This document shows positions 16,440-24,384 of a DNA stretch of 63,791 nt, in pieces (the first letter of the stretch is position 1; each line of letters starts with the position of its first letter). The DNA comes from Eubacteriales bacterium (GTDB lineage Bacteria > Bacillota > Clostridia > Lachnospirales > Lachnospiraceae). The stretch spans positions 1-63,791 of the forward strand of contig JAUNGV010000009.1 of assembly GCA_030524225.1 (NCBI GenBank), written 5' to 3'. The notes under the pieces were generated by a model that saw only the letters and a program-made list of their open reading frames with translations, was not told where the DNA came from and searched no databases. Both the position numbers and the translations under genes were made by a program.

Positions 16440-17009
16440 ATGTTTCAGGCATCTACGGAGAAAAAGGTCGCCGTCTTTCTGGCAGACGGCTTTGAGGAGA
16501 TCGAGGCGCTGACCGTTGTCGATCTGCTCTATCGGGCGGGGATTCCCGTCACGACGGTTTCGATAGGAGAGGAGCGGGAGGTCGTCTCGTCTCATGAGAT
16601 TACGGTGAAGGCGAATACGACGATCGGCGCGCTTGATTTTGCACAGTACGATATGATTGTTCTGCCGGGCGGCATGCCGGGGACCATTCATCTGAAGGAA
16701 TGTCAGGCACTCACAGAGCAGGTGAGCGCGTTCCACCGGGCGGGCAAACCCCTTGCGGCGATTTGTGCGGCACCCACGATTCTCGCGGAGCTGGGCCTGC
16801 TCGAGGGCAAGCCTGCCACCTGTTTTCCGGACATGGAGCCGCAGATGAAAGGGGCGGTGCTGACCCACGGCGCGGTGGCGGTGACGGACGACAGGATTAT
16901 TACGGGGCGCGGCATGGGCTGTGCGATCCCGTTCTCCCTCGCGATCGTAGCGTATTATCTCGGCCAGGAAACGGCAGATCTGCTGGCCGGGAAGATTGTG
17001 TATGAATGA
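16440..17009 (+). CDS. DJ-1/PfpI family protein
   Basis: This 189-residue flavodoxin-like protein is of the DJ-1/ThiJ subgroup. It has VAVFLADGFEEIEALTVVDL (with the conserved acidic residue before the nucleophile elbow), IVLPGGMPG, and the nucleophile motif AAICAAPTIL with the reactive cysteine, then DDRIITGRGMGCAIPFSLAI. Proposed family roles are deglycation, chaperone or oxidative-stress protection; the exact substrate is uncertain. The ATG at 16440 follows AGGAGGG at 5 bases, better than an ATG 7 codons upstream. A CBS protein gene follows within about 10 bases. Confidence 0.9.
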   Translation: MFQASTEKKVAVFLADGFEEIEALTVVDLLYRAGIPVTTVSIGEEREVVSSHEITVKANTTIGALDFAQYDMIVLPGGMPGTIHLKECQALTEQVSAFHRAGKPLAAICAAPTILAELGLLEGKPATCFPDMEPQMKGAVLTHGAVAVTDDRIITGRGMGCAIPFSLAIVAYYLGQETADLLAGKIVYE

Positions 17010-17019
17010 GGATGCGCAT

Positions 17020-17478
17020 ATGAATATTCTTTTCTTTCTGACTCCTAAAAAGGAAGTTGCCTATGTGTATGATTCCGATACGCTCCGGCAGGCGCTGGAG
17101 AAGATGGAAAACCATCAGTTCAGCTCCATCCCGATTATCCGGGAGAAGACGGGAGAATATGTCGGGACGCTGACGGAGGGCGATCTGCTGCGGACCATTA
17201 AGGATCGCTATGACCTGAGTCTGAAGGACGCGGAGGATATTCCGCTCCAGAGAGTGCACCGCAAGAGGGATTACCGTCCGGTGCGCATCGACGCGGACAT
17301 CGAGGATCTTCTGAACTATGCCAAGACGCAGAATTTCGTTCCGGTGGTGGACGATACGGGAGCCTTTATCGGAATCGTGACGCGCAAGGACGTCATGCAC
17401 TTTCTGATCAATTCGCTGGAGAGACTGCAGCGGGAGGCGGAGCACAGGGAACCGGTGGGGGCGGCGCATGGAAATTGA
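17020..17478 (+). CDS. Protein with a CBS domain pair
   Basis: This protein of about 152 residues consists of two CBS motifs (about 8-70 and 80-140; FSSIPIIREKTGEYVGTLTEGDLLR and FVPVVDDTGAFIGIVTRKDVM). Free-standing CBS pairs bind adenine nucleotides and act as energy or second-messenger sensors (CbpA/CbpB-like). The partner is unknown. I prefer the start at MNILFF, with GAGGATG upstream; an ATG 8 codons earlier is possible. It is apparently cotranscribed with the DJ-1 gene before it and the CYTH gene, which it overlaps by 11 bases. Confidence 0.85.
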   Translation: MNILFFLTPKKEVAYVYDSDTLRQALEKMENHQFSSIPIIREKTGEYVGTLTEGDLLRTIKDRYDLSLKDAEDIPLQRVHRKRDYRPVRIDADIEDLLNYAKTQNFVPVVDDTGAFIGIVTRKDVMHFLINSLERLQREAEHREPVGAAHGN

Positions 17479-17986
17479 GAGGAAATTCACAGTCAGATCC
17501 CTGCCGGAGAATCTGAATGCCTACGCCTGTCTGATCATTGAGCAGGCCTATCTGTGCGTGGATCCTGTCATCCGGATCCGGCGGCAGGATGAGAATTATT
17601 ATCTGACCTACAAGGGCTCGGGAATGCTGGAGCGGGAGGAGTACAATCTCCCCCTGACGGCGCAGGCGTACCGTCATCTGCTTCCGAAGGCGGACGGGAA
17701 TGTGATCCGCAAGAAGCGGTTCCGTATTCCGATAGAACATCCGCAGTTTGCGGCGGGGTACGATCCGGCGGCCGATCCCGCATCGGGAGGAGACAAGGCG
17801 GATCTGACGATTGAACTGGATCTGTTCGAGGCACCTTTTCAGAATCTCGTGATTGCGGAGGTTGAATTTGCGTCCCGGGAGATGGCGGAGGCTTTCGTTC
17901 CGCCGGAGTGGTTTCTGGAGGACGTCACCTACGACGGACGCTATCACAACTCCTATCTGAGCCGCTGCCGTCCGCAGGCGCTCTGA
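17468..17986 (+). CDS. CYTH domain protein (triphosphate tunnel metalloenzyme)
   Basis: This 172-residue protein opens with the diagnostic ExExK motif (MEIERKF) and has IRIRRQDENYYLTYKG, then RKKRF and TIELDLFE, the alternating charged strands that line a CYTH tunnel. Family members hydrolyse tripolyphosphate or nucleotide triphosphates, and a few are adenylate cyclases; tripolyphosphatase is the commonest activity. A ribosome site GTGGGGGCGGCGC is weak, and the start overlaps the CBS gene, suggesting coupling. Confidence 0.9.
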   Translation: MEIERKFTVRSLPENLNAYACLIIEQAYLCVDPVIRIRRQDENYYLTYKGSGMLEREEYNLPLTAQAYRHLLPKADGNVIRKKRFRIPIEHPQFAAGYDPAADPASGGDKADLTIELDLFEAPFQNLVIAEVEFASREMAEAFVPPEWFLEDVTYDGRYHNSYLSRCRPQAL

Positions 17987-17999
17987 GAAAGAGGAGGAG

Positions 18000-18051
18000 A
18001 CTTCGGGGTTCTCTGATGCAGGCGGTGCCGTAGCGGAGCACCCGGAGTTTT
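18000..18051 (+). terminator. Probable terminator after the CYTH gene
   Basis: ACTTCGGG (18000-18007) pairs with CCCGGAGT (18041-18048), with an inner GGTGC/GCACC helix, and is followed by TTTT. The remaining 280 bases to the next gene contain a TATACT hexamer (18150-18155) without a well-placed -35, and no supported reading frame. Confidence 0.55.
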
Positions 18052-18333
18052 GCCACAGGCGGCGAAGCGGCGGGGCATACAGAGTGATTTTGCGGCGAAC
18101 GACAGAAATTGGGGCGCGGGGACTTCCTTTTTTGAGGAAAATAGAGTACTATACTACCAGTATTCCGTGCTTTTATTGCGTGCTTTTTGCCGCTGGCGGA
18201 CTTCTTCTGCCGGAGGGAAAGGGCTTTGTGCGGGATATCGGAATAAGGAAAAACAGGAAACAGGAACGGAGAAGAAAAGCGGGGACGGCGCGGCGGATCG
18301 CAGGGTGTGCCGGTTCCGGTGAAGGAGGCGGCA

Positions 18334-18918
18334 ATGGGAAAATTCGGTAAGTTCGTGTTGGGATGTGCGGTGATCGGAGCGGCCGCGGCAGGCGTCTATA
18401 ATTATCTGGAGAAGAATTCCAGAGCGTCCGCCGGTGACGCTGATCCGGTGCAGGGAGAGACCTGCGGGGAGGAGGATTCCTTTTCCGGGACAGCCAGCCG
18501 CACCTATACGACCTTAAAGCACGGAGCGGACGAGGCCATGAGCAAGATGAAGGAGGCCATCGGCCCGAAGGGCGAGAGCGTTCTGAACGTGGTCGGAGAG
18601 ACTGCGGGGAAGATGAAGGACGTGGCGGTGGATTCTGCGGGCAGGATAAGAGATATTATGAAGGAGAGCGCACAGGAGCAGGACGAGGCCGCGCAGGATG
18701 CGGCAGAAGCGGCTGAGACTGTGAGCGAGGCTGCGGCGGACGGTGCGGAGACTGCCGGTGAGACCGTGCAGGAGACGGCGGATGCGTCGCAGGAGCTGGC
18801 GGACCGGGCGGCGGAGACGCTGCAGGAGGCTGCGGCTGATTTTGCGGACGGCACAGATGCCTTTGCCAAAGAGGCGGACAAGGTCGAGAAGTTTTTTGAT
18901 GAAGAGAAAAAGCAGTGA
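18334..18918 (+). CDS. Ala/Glu-rich helical protein with N-terminal membrane segment
   Basis: This 194-residue protein is not assigned to a named family. MGKFGKFVLGCAVIGAAAAGVYNYL is a likely membrane anchor. The rest is highly charged and almost entirely helix-forming, with heptad-like repeats rich in Ala and Glu (AAQDAAEAAETVSEAAADGAETAGETVQ-type units, given here in part) that resemble YtxH/LEA/apolipoprotein-like proteins. GAAGGAGG precedes the ATG. It is a single gene ended by a terminator. An envelope or stress-related structural role is possible but unproven. Confidence 0.7.
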   Translation: MGKFGKFVLGCAVIGAAAAGVYNYLEKNSRASAGDADPVQGETCGEEDSFSGTASRTYTTLKHGADEAMSKMKEAIGPKGESVLNVVGETAGKMKDVAVDSAGRIRDIMKESAQEQDEAAQDAAEAAETVSEAAADGAETAGETVQETADASQELADRAAETLQEAAADFADGTDAFAKEADKVEKFFDEEKKQ

Positions 18919-18977
18919 CAGAGTTCCGGGATAAGTGCTCCGGCACAGCTTCCGGGAAACTGACAAAGGAGGAGAGA

Positions 18978-19011
18978 CGCAGCGGGGCGTGAAGGTTCCG
19001 CTGCGCTTTTT
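18978..19011 (+). terminator. Terminator or attenuator upstream of the uracil permease
   Basis: CGCAGCGG (18978-18985) pairs with CCGCTGCG (18998-19005), followed by CTTTTTT. It closes the preceding transcript, or could attenuate the permease if transcription reads through. I could not identify the PyrR-binding consensus. Confidence 0.75.
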
Positions 19012-19028
19012 CGGGATTTGAGCAGAAA

Positions 19029-19058
19029 GAAGCGCCGAGGGGGCGCTTCGGAATGGAG
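19029..19058 (+). promoter_or_regulatory. Three-segment Shine-Dalgarno hairpin before the uracil permease
   Basis: GAAGCGCC (19029-19036) can pair with GGCGCTTC (19042-19049). The end of that second arm, CTTC, can instead pair with the Shine-Dalgarno GGAG (19055-19058) across the 5-base loop GGAAT. The two hairpins exclude each other. The same arrangement recurs at several starts in this window. Confidence 0.5.
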
Positions 19059-19064
19059 AGGACA

Positions 19065-20441
19065 ATGGGGAGAGAGAAGATTAAGATCGGAGAACATCCT
19101 ATCTACGACGCGACGGCGCTCGGCGCGCCGAAAATGCTGGTTCTGGGAATCCAGCATATGTTCGCGATGTTCGGGGCAACCGTGCTGGTGCCTGTTCTGA
19201 CGGGGCTGAGCGTCTCGACGACGCTGCTGTTCGCGGGACTCGGAACACTGCTGTTTCATCTGATTTCCAAGAAGAAGGTGCCGGCGTTTCTGGGGTCCTC
19301 CTTCGCTTTTCTGGCGGGCTACGCGGCGATCGCGCCGAACGGGGAGGCGGAACTGCTCCCGTATGCCTGCTTTGGCGTCGCGGTGGCAGGAATGATTTAT
19401 CTGATTCTGGCGGGACTGTTCAAGGCTTTCGGCGCCAATAAGGTCATGCGCTATTTCCCGCCGGTGGTGACCGGCCCGATCATCATCGCGATCGGTCTGA
19501 ATCTGTCGCAGTCGGCGATCGACAACTGCGCGACCCACTGGTGGGTGGCTCTCGTGGCGATTGCGATCATTGTGATCTGCAATATCTGGGGCAAGGGAAT
19601 GATCAAGATCATTCCGATCATCATGGGCGTGGTCGGCTCGTACATCGCGGCGGCCATCGCGGGGCTGATCGACTTCACACCGGTGGCGGAGGCGGCGTGG
19701 ATTGGTCTTCCGATTGACTACAGCCGGACGGTATTCGCGATCTTCACGGGCGGCAATCTCGATCCATCTCTTCTGATCACGTCGGTGATCACGATCGCAC
19801 CCATCGCGTTTGCGACGATGATGGAGCATATCGGCGATATCTCCGCGATCTCCTCGACGGTCGGCAAGAACTTTATCAAGGATCCCGGACTGCACCGGAC
19901 GCTGACCGGCGACGGGCTGGCAACGACAATGGCCTCTCTCTTCGGCGCACCGGCCAACACGACGTATGGAGAGAACACGGGTGTGCTGACGCTGACGAAA
20001 GTGTTCGATCCGAAGGTGATCCGGCTGGCGGCCTGCTTTGCCGTGATCCTCTCCTTCTGCCCGAAGTTCGCGGCGATTATCGAGGTGATGCCTGCGGCGA
20101 CGATGGGCGGCATCTCCCTCGTGCTCTACGGCATGATTTCGGCGGTCGGCGTGCGCAACGTCGTTGAGACAAAGGTGGACTTCAGCAAGAGCCGCAACGT
20201 GATCATCGCCGCGCTGATTTTGGTGCTCTCGATCGGCATCAATTATTCGGCGGCGGGGAGCGTCGGCTTCTCGATCGGCAGCGTGACGCTGAGTTTCTCC
20301 GGTCTGGCGGTCGGCTCTTTTGTGGGAATCGTGCTGAACGCGATTCTGCCGGGCAAGGATTACAAGTTTGAGAACGAGACGCCGAATGAGACCGGCGTTG
20401 ATTTTGAAATTGTGCAGGGCAGGACGCTTTCGGAGAAATAA
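19065..20441 (+). CDS. uraA: Uracil permease (NCS2/nucleobase-cation symporter family)
   Basis: This protein of about 458 residues has 12-14 membrane segments. It opens with the UraA/PyrP-type sequence LGIQHMFAMFGATVLVPVLTGL, followed by VPAFLGSSFAFLAGY. The core signature region is MMEHIGDISAISSTVGKNF and DGLATTMASLFGAPANTTYGENTGVL, with the substrate-contacting Glu/His. The uracil rather than xanthine assignment rests on these N-terminal motifs. The ATG at 19065 is preferred over one 4 codons earlier because of the GGAGAGG spacing. It is a single gene. Confidence 0.9.
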   Translation: MGREKIKIGEHPIYDATALGAPKMLVLGIQHMFAMFGATVLVPVLTGLSVSTTLLFAGLGTLLFHLISKKKVPAFLGSSFAFLAGYAAIAPNGEAELLPYACFGVAVAGMIYLILAGLFKAFGANKVMRYFPPVVTGPIIIAIGLNLSQSAIDNCATHWWVALVAIAIIVICNIWGKGMIKIIPIIMGVVGSYIAAAIAGLIDFTPVAEAAWIGLPIDYSRTVFAIFTGGNLDPSLLITSVITIAPIAFATMMEHIGDISAISSTVGKNFIKDPGLHRTLTGDGLATTMASLFGAPANTTYGENTGVLTLTKVFDPKVIRLAACFAVILSFCPKFAAIIEVMPAATMGGISLVLYGMISAVGVRNVVETKVDFSKSRNVIIAALILVLSIGINYSAAGSVGFSIGSVTLSFSGLAVGSFVGIVLNAILPGKDYKFENETPNETGVDFEIVQGRTLSEK

Positions 20442-20523
20442 CAGACTGCTCCCGAAGCTGCGCCCGAAACGCGGGGAGACCTCCGGGAGCGGTGGGGAGC
20501 GAGAGTATGCGTTCGCGTCCGGA

Positions 20524-20563
20524 CTGCAGAAACCGCAGAAGTGGATTTCTGCGGTTTCTGCAG
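20524..20563 (+). terminator. Long hairpin after the uracil permease
   Basis: A perfect 17-bp inverted repeat (20524-20540 with 20547-20563) has a 6-base loop. No T-run follows, so factor-independent termination is uncertain. It may instead protect the 3' end of the permease mRNA. Confidence 0.5.
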
Positions 20564-20616
20564 CCGCGGATTTCTGATGACAGCGCCGCCGGCGGGCGGC
20601 AGGAAGGCAGGAAGCT

Positions 20617-21486
20617 ATGAAAATTCTGGATACAAAGTTCGTGCAGGGCTTTATTAAAATGGCAAACGACGGCTATCTGCAGGGATGGCATGAGAGAAAC
20701 GGCGGCAATCTTTCGTACCGCCTGAAAACGGACGAAGTGGAGAGCATCCGTCCGCGTCTGATGGATCACGGGCAGTGGCACCCGATCGGCGCCAGCGTGC
20801 CGGGGGTGGCGGGAGAGTTCTTCCTCGTCACCGGAACGGGCAAGTATTTCCGGAACATCATCGTGGATCCGGAGGCGAGTATCGCGATCATCGAGATCGA
20901 CGAAAAGGGGGAGAACTACAGGATCCGCTGGGGACTCGTCGAGGGCGGACTGCCCACCAGCGAGCTGCCGACCCATCTGCTCAATCACGAGGTCAAGAAG
21001 CGCACCAGCGGCGGCGTACATCGCGTAATCTACCACGCGCACACGACGAATGTGATCGCGCTCTCCTTTGTACTGCCTCTGCAGGATGAGATTTTCACAA
21101 GGGAGCTGTGGGAGATGGCGACGGAGTGCCCTGTCGTATTCCCAAAAGGTGTCGGCGTGATCGGATGGATGGTGCCGGGCGGACGCGACATCGCGCTGGC
21201 GACGAGCCGTCTGATGGAACAGCACGACTACGACGCGGTGATCTGGGCGCACCACGGCATGTTCTGCTCGGGAGAGACCTTCGATCTGACCTTCGGACTG
21301 ATGCACACGATCGAGAAGTCGGCGGAGATTCTCGTCAAGGTGATGTCGATGGGCGGCCGCAAGCTCCAGACGATCCGGCCGGACGACTTCCGGGCGCTGG
21401 AGCCGCAGTTCCACATCGAGCTGCCGGAGCGTTTCCTTTATGAAAAGGAGGATCCGGCGGAAATCGGCGGTCCCGCAAAGGCATAA
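20617..21486 (+). CDS. rhaD: Rhamnulose-1-phosphate aldolase (class II aldolase)
   Basis: This 289-residue zinc aldolase would split L-rhamnulose 1-phosphate into dihydroxyacetone phosphate and L-lactaldehyde. RhaD-type features are WHERNGGNLSYRL at the N-terminus, GEFFLVTGTGKYFRN, the metal ligands in VIYHAHTTNVIALS (HAH) and the third histidine in IWAHHGMFCSGETFDLTFGLMHT (read in parts). The size fits RhaD (about 275) better than shorter fuculose aldolases. It stands alone, with no rhamnose isomerase or kinase next to it, so those genes must be elsewhere or the aldolase serves another deoxysugar. AGGAAGGCAGGAAG precedes the ATG. Confidence 0.88.
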   Translation: MKILDTKFVQGFIKMANDGYLQGWHERNGGNLSYRLKTDEVESIRPRLMDHGQWHPIGASVPGVAGEFFLVTGTGKYFRNIIVDPEASIAIIEIDEKGENYRIRWGLVEGGLPTSELPTHLLNHEVKKRTSGGVHRVIYHAHTTNVIALSFVLPLQDEIFTRELWEMATECPVVFPKGVGVIGWMVPGGRDIALATSRLMEQHDYDAVIWAHHGMFCSGETFDLTFGLMHTIEKSAEILVKVMSMGGRKLQTIRPDDFRALEPQFHIELPERFLYEKEDPAEIGGPAKA

Positions 21487-21631
21487 GCTGTCCGGGCGGG
21501 GGATGTATATCCCGAAAAATCGGGTCAAACTCTCCGGAAACCGCATAAAACCGCGGAAAAATCATGAAAAACGGTTGTTTTTTGCCGCAAAAAGTGCTAA
21601 GGTAAGACAGTAAACATAGATTGTTAAGTGG

Positions 21632-21657
21632 AAAGTGGGCTGGCAAGTCCACTTTTT
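21632..21657 (+). terminator. Leader hairpin with T-run upstream of rimP
   Basis: AAAGTGG (21632-21638) pairs with CCACTTT (21649-21655), followed by TTC. It lies 26 bases before the rimP start and could act as an attenuator for the whole translation cluster. The preceding 140 bases hold no gene. Whether transcription starts upstream of it could not be decided. Confidence 0.55.
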
Positions 21658-21682
21658 CTATGTAGAGAAACGGATGGAGTGC

Positions 21683-22177
21683 ATGAATAAGAAGAGTTCA
21701 AAACCCTCAAGGCGTGCAGGCTGCGAGGAGGCTGTGGAGGCGATGCTTTCGCCGATTGCGGCTTCTTTGGGCGTGCGGATTTATGATGTGGAATACGTAA
21801 AGGAAGGCAGCGACTACTACCTGCGGGCGTATATCGACAAGGAAGGCGGCGTTACTATCGGAGACTGTGAGGCGGTGAGCCGCGCACTCTCGGAGGAGCT
21901 GGACCGGGAGGATCCGATTCAGGACGCCTATATACTGGAGGTGTCCAGCCCGGGGCTGGGACGGAACCTGACGAAGGACCGCCATCTGCAGTACAGTCTC
22001 GGCGAGGAAGTGGAGGGGAAGCTGTTCAAGCCGCTTGTTCCGAAGGGACCGAAGGAATTTGAGGGAATCCTGCGCGCGTTTGACGCGGATACAGTGAGCG
22101 TGGAGACGCCGGAGGGGGAGACCATCGTTTTGGACAGAAAGAATATCGCAGTTTTGCGTTTGGCATTGGACTTCTGA
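21683..22177 (+). CDS. rimP: Ribosome maturation factor RimP
   Basis: This protein of about 164 residues is needed for 30S subunit maturation. It has LGVRIYDVEYVKEGSDYYLRAYID, then GVTIGDCEAVSRALSEELD, then YILEVSSPGLGR (the family hallmark) and a C-terminal Sm-like barrel. The ATG at 21683 follows GGATGGAG; an ATG 3 codons upstream is equally close to the family length. It is the first gene of the conserved rimP-nusA-rnpM-ylxQ-infB-rbfA cluster, 27 bases before nusA. Confidence 0.93.
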   Translation: MNKKSSKPSRRAGCEEAVEAMLSPIAASLGVRIYDVEYVKEGSDYYLRAYIDKEGGVTIGDCEAVSRALSEELDREDPIQDAYILEVSSPGLGRNLTKDRHLQYSLGEEVEGKLFKPLVPKGPKEFEGILRAFDADTVSVETPEGETIVLDRKNIAVLRLALDF

Positions 22178-22204
22178 GGCAGAGAACGGAGGAAAGGAAA
22201 AACA

Positions 22205-23596
22205 ATGAACAAGGAACTTAAGGAAGCACTGGACGCGCTGGAGAAAGAGAAAAATATCAGCAAAGACACTCTTTTCGAGGCGATCGAGAACGCGCTGCTG
22301 ACCGCCTGCAAGAACAATTACGGCAAGGCGGACAACGTCAGGGTGGAGATTGACCGCGATACCTGCGACTACGACTGCTACGCGGAGAAGACAGTGGTCG
22401 AGACACCTGAAGAGGTGGAGGATCCGATGCTCGAGATCCCCCTGGCAGAGGCACAGGAGCACGACCGCGACGCGCAGGTGGGCGGCACGGTGCGCGTGGA
22501 CATCAACAGCCAGTCCTTCGGACGCATTGCGACGCAGATTGCCAAGAACGTGATTCTGCAGAAAATCCGCGAGGAAGAGAGAAGCGCGGTTTACAAATAT
22601 TATTTCGAAAAACAGAAGGATATCGTGACCGGTATCGTGCAGAGAAACATCGGCAAGAACATCTCCGTGAATCTGGGACGGGCGGACGGCCTTCTCAGCG
22701 AGAAGGAGCAGGTGCCGGGTGAACATCTGCGTCCGACCGAGCGCGTCAAGGTTTATATTCTGGAAGTGCGCGACACGCCCCGCGGTCCCCGTATTCTCGT
22801 GAGCCGCACGCACCCGGAGCTGGTCAAGCGGCTGTTTGAACAGGAAGTCGCCGAGATCCATGACGGGACGGTGGAGATCATGAGCATCGCGCGCGAGGCG
22901 GGAAGCCGCACGAAGATCGCGGTGTGCAGCAACGATCCGAACGTGGATCCGGTGGGCGCATGCGTCGGTATGAACGGCGCCCGGGTCAACAATATCGTGG
23001 ACGAGTTAAACGGAGAGAAGATCGATATCGTGAACTGGGATGAGAATCCGGGCAACTTTATTCAGAACGCCCTCTCCCCGGCCAAGATCGTTGCGGTCTT
23101 CGCCGATCCGGAGGAGAAGACCGCCAAGGTGGTGGTTCCGGATTACCAGCTCTCTCTGGCAATCGGCAGGGAAGGACAGAACGCCCGTCTGGCGGCCCGC
23201 CTGACCGGCTACAAGATCGATATCAAGAGCGAGACTCAGGCCAAGGACGCGCCGGGCTTCCGCTATGAGGACTATCTCGACGACGAGGAGTACGAAGACG
23301 GGGACGGATACGAAGGAGAGTACGAGTCCGAAGAGGAAACGTATGAATCCGAAGCCGCGGACGAGACGTATGAGTCTGAGAGCGATGCGGAGGAGAGCAC
23401 AGACGCTGCGGATGAGGGCGCGGATGCAGCGTATGAGACCGGAGAGACTGCAGATGCGGCGTATGAGTCTGAGGGCGATGCGGAGGACAGCGCAGACAGC
23501 GAAGAGACGTCCGGACAGGACGAACTGAGCGAGGAAGAATCCGGAGAGGATTCCGAAGCCGGACAGGAAACCGGGGACGAAGCGAAGCAGGAGTAG
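22205..23596 (+). CDS. nusA: Transcription termination/antitermination factor NusA with acidic tail
   Basis: This 463-residue NusA has an N-terminal RNA polymerase-binding domain (1-125), an S1 domain (NIGKNISVNLGRADGLL), KH1 (ACVGMNGARVNNIVDEL) and KH2 (AIGREGQNARLAARLTGY). In place of the usual short end, residues from about 354 form a 110-residue acidic low-complexity tail made of near-repeats of YESE/DAAYE/SEGDAEDS units. E. coli NusA has acidic repeats of a different kind there. Such a tail could modulate RNA binding (inference). AGGAAAGG precedes the ATG. Confidence 0.95.
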   Translation: MNKELKEALDALEKEKNISKDTLFEAIENALLTACKNNYGKADNVRVEIDRDTCDYDCYAEKTVVETPEEVEDPMLEIPLAEAQEHDRDAQVGGTVRVDINSQSFGRIATQIAKNVILQKIREEERSAVYKYYFEKQKDIVTGIVQRNIGKNISVNLGRADGLLSEKEQVPGEHLRPTERVKVYILEVRDTPRGPRILVSRTHPELVKRLFEQEVAEIHDGTVEIMSIAREAGSRTKIAVCSNDPNVDPVGACVGMNGARVNNIVDELNGEKIDIVNWDENPGNFIQNALSPAKIVAVFADPEEKTAKVVVPDYQLSLAIGREGQNARLAARLTGYKIDIKSETQAKDAPGFRYEDYLDDEEYEDGDGYEGEYESEEETYESEAADETYESESDAEESTDAADEGADAAYETGETADAAYESEGDAEDSADSEETSGQDELSEEESGEDSEAGQETGDEAKQE

Positions 23597-23738
23597 CGCA
23601 GAGCGCCTCCTTCTTCGGGACAGATACGAAACAGACAGAGGCGCGGCGTCCGGGAGTGCGGCGCAGAGGCGCGGAGATGATGGAAGCAGAGCCGGAATCC
23701 GCGCGGGAGTTTGAAAAAGTAAGGAGCAGAAAAGCAGT

Positions 23739-24053
23739 ATGCCGAAAAAGATACCGATGCGCCAATGCATCGGGTGCGGAGAGATGAAAGAAAAAAAGAG
23801 TCTGGTGCGGATCATACGATCGCCTGAGGGGGCGATATCACTGGATCGGACCGGACGTGCGAACGGGCGGGGGGCGTATCTGTGCGGAGACGTGCGGTGC
23901 CTGCGCCTGGCGGAGAAGAAAAAGGCATTGAACCGTGCTTTCGGCATGGCAATACCACCGGAAATCTACAGGGAGCTGGAGGCGGCCTTCGGAGACGGCG
24001 CAGACGCCGGAAACGGGACGCGGACCGGAAAGGAGGCCTCTGATGCAGGATAG
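23739..24053 (+). CDS. rnpM: RNase P modulator RnpM (YlxR, DUF448)
   Basis: This 104-residue basic protein has the DUF448 signature: RQCIGCGEMKEKKSLVRIIR, then GRANGRGAYLCGD and CLRLAEKKKALNRAF. In Bacillus subtilis the YlxR protein binds RNase P RNA and modulates its activity. The last 11 bases overlap the start of ylxQ. The 140-base gap after nusA holds no separate gene. An AAGGAG ribosome site is present. Confidence 0.92.
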   Translation: MPKKIPMRQCIGCGEMKEKKSLVRIIRSPEGAISLDRTGRANGRGAYLCGDVRCLRLAEKKKALNRAFGMAIPPEIYRELEAAFGDGADAGNGTRTGKEASDAG

Positions 24054-24384
24054 AGTCTTATCCCTTCTGGGATTGGCGGCGCGGGCAGGCCGGATAGAGA
24101 GCGGACATTTTGCCGTGGAAAAGGCGGTCAAAAGCTTCCGGGCCTATCTGGTGATTCTGGCCGGGGACGCGCAGAAGAATACAGAGAAGAGCTTCGGCAA
24201 TATGTGCCTGTTTTACGAGGTGCCGATGCGCCACTACGGCAGCAGGGAGGCGCTGGGTCACGCCATCGGCAAGGAGTACCGATCCTGTATTGCGGTGACG
24301 GACAGGGGATTTGCGGAGAGTATGATCAAGCTGCTTGGCAGCGGGGAAGAAAGAGGTTGCAATGGCGAAAACGAAAATCAGTGA
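24043..24384 (+). CDS. L7Ae/L30e-family RNA-binding protein YlxQ
   Basis: This 113-residue protein has [25 protein letters not shown] and then [16 protein letters not shown], typical of L7Ae-like kink-turn RNA-binding proteins found between ylxR and infB in Firmicutes. The start at 24043 is fixed by AAAGGAGG 6 bases upstream and by family length, although the frame is open further upstream. Its C-terminus overlaps infB by 23 bases. Confidence 0.9.
   Translation: MQDRVLSLLGLAARAGRIESGHFAVEKAVKSFRAYLVILAGDAQKNTEKSFGNMCLFYEVPMRHYGSREALGHAIGKEYRSCIAVTDRGFAESMIKLLGSGEERGCNGENENQ

Noticed and set aside
18050-18322. Two overlapping frames of about 90 codons before the Ala-rich protein gene
   Set aside because: They overlap each other in different frames, lack ribosome sites and show no motif.
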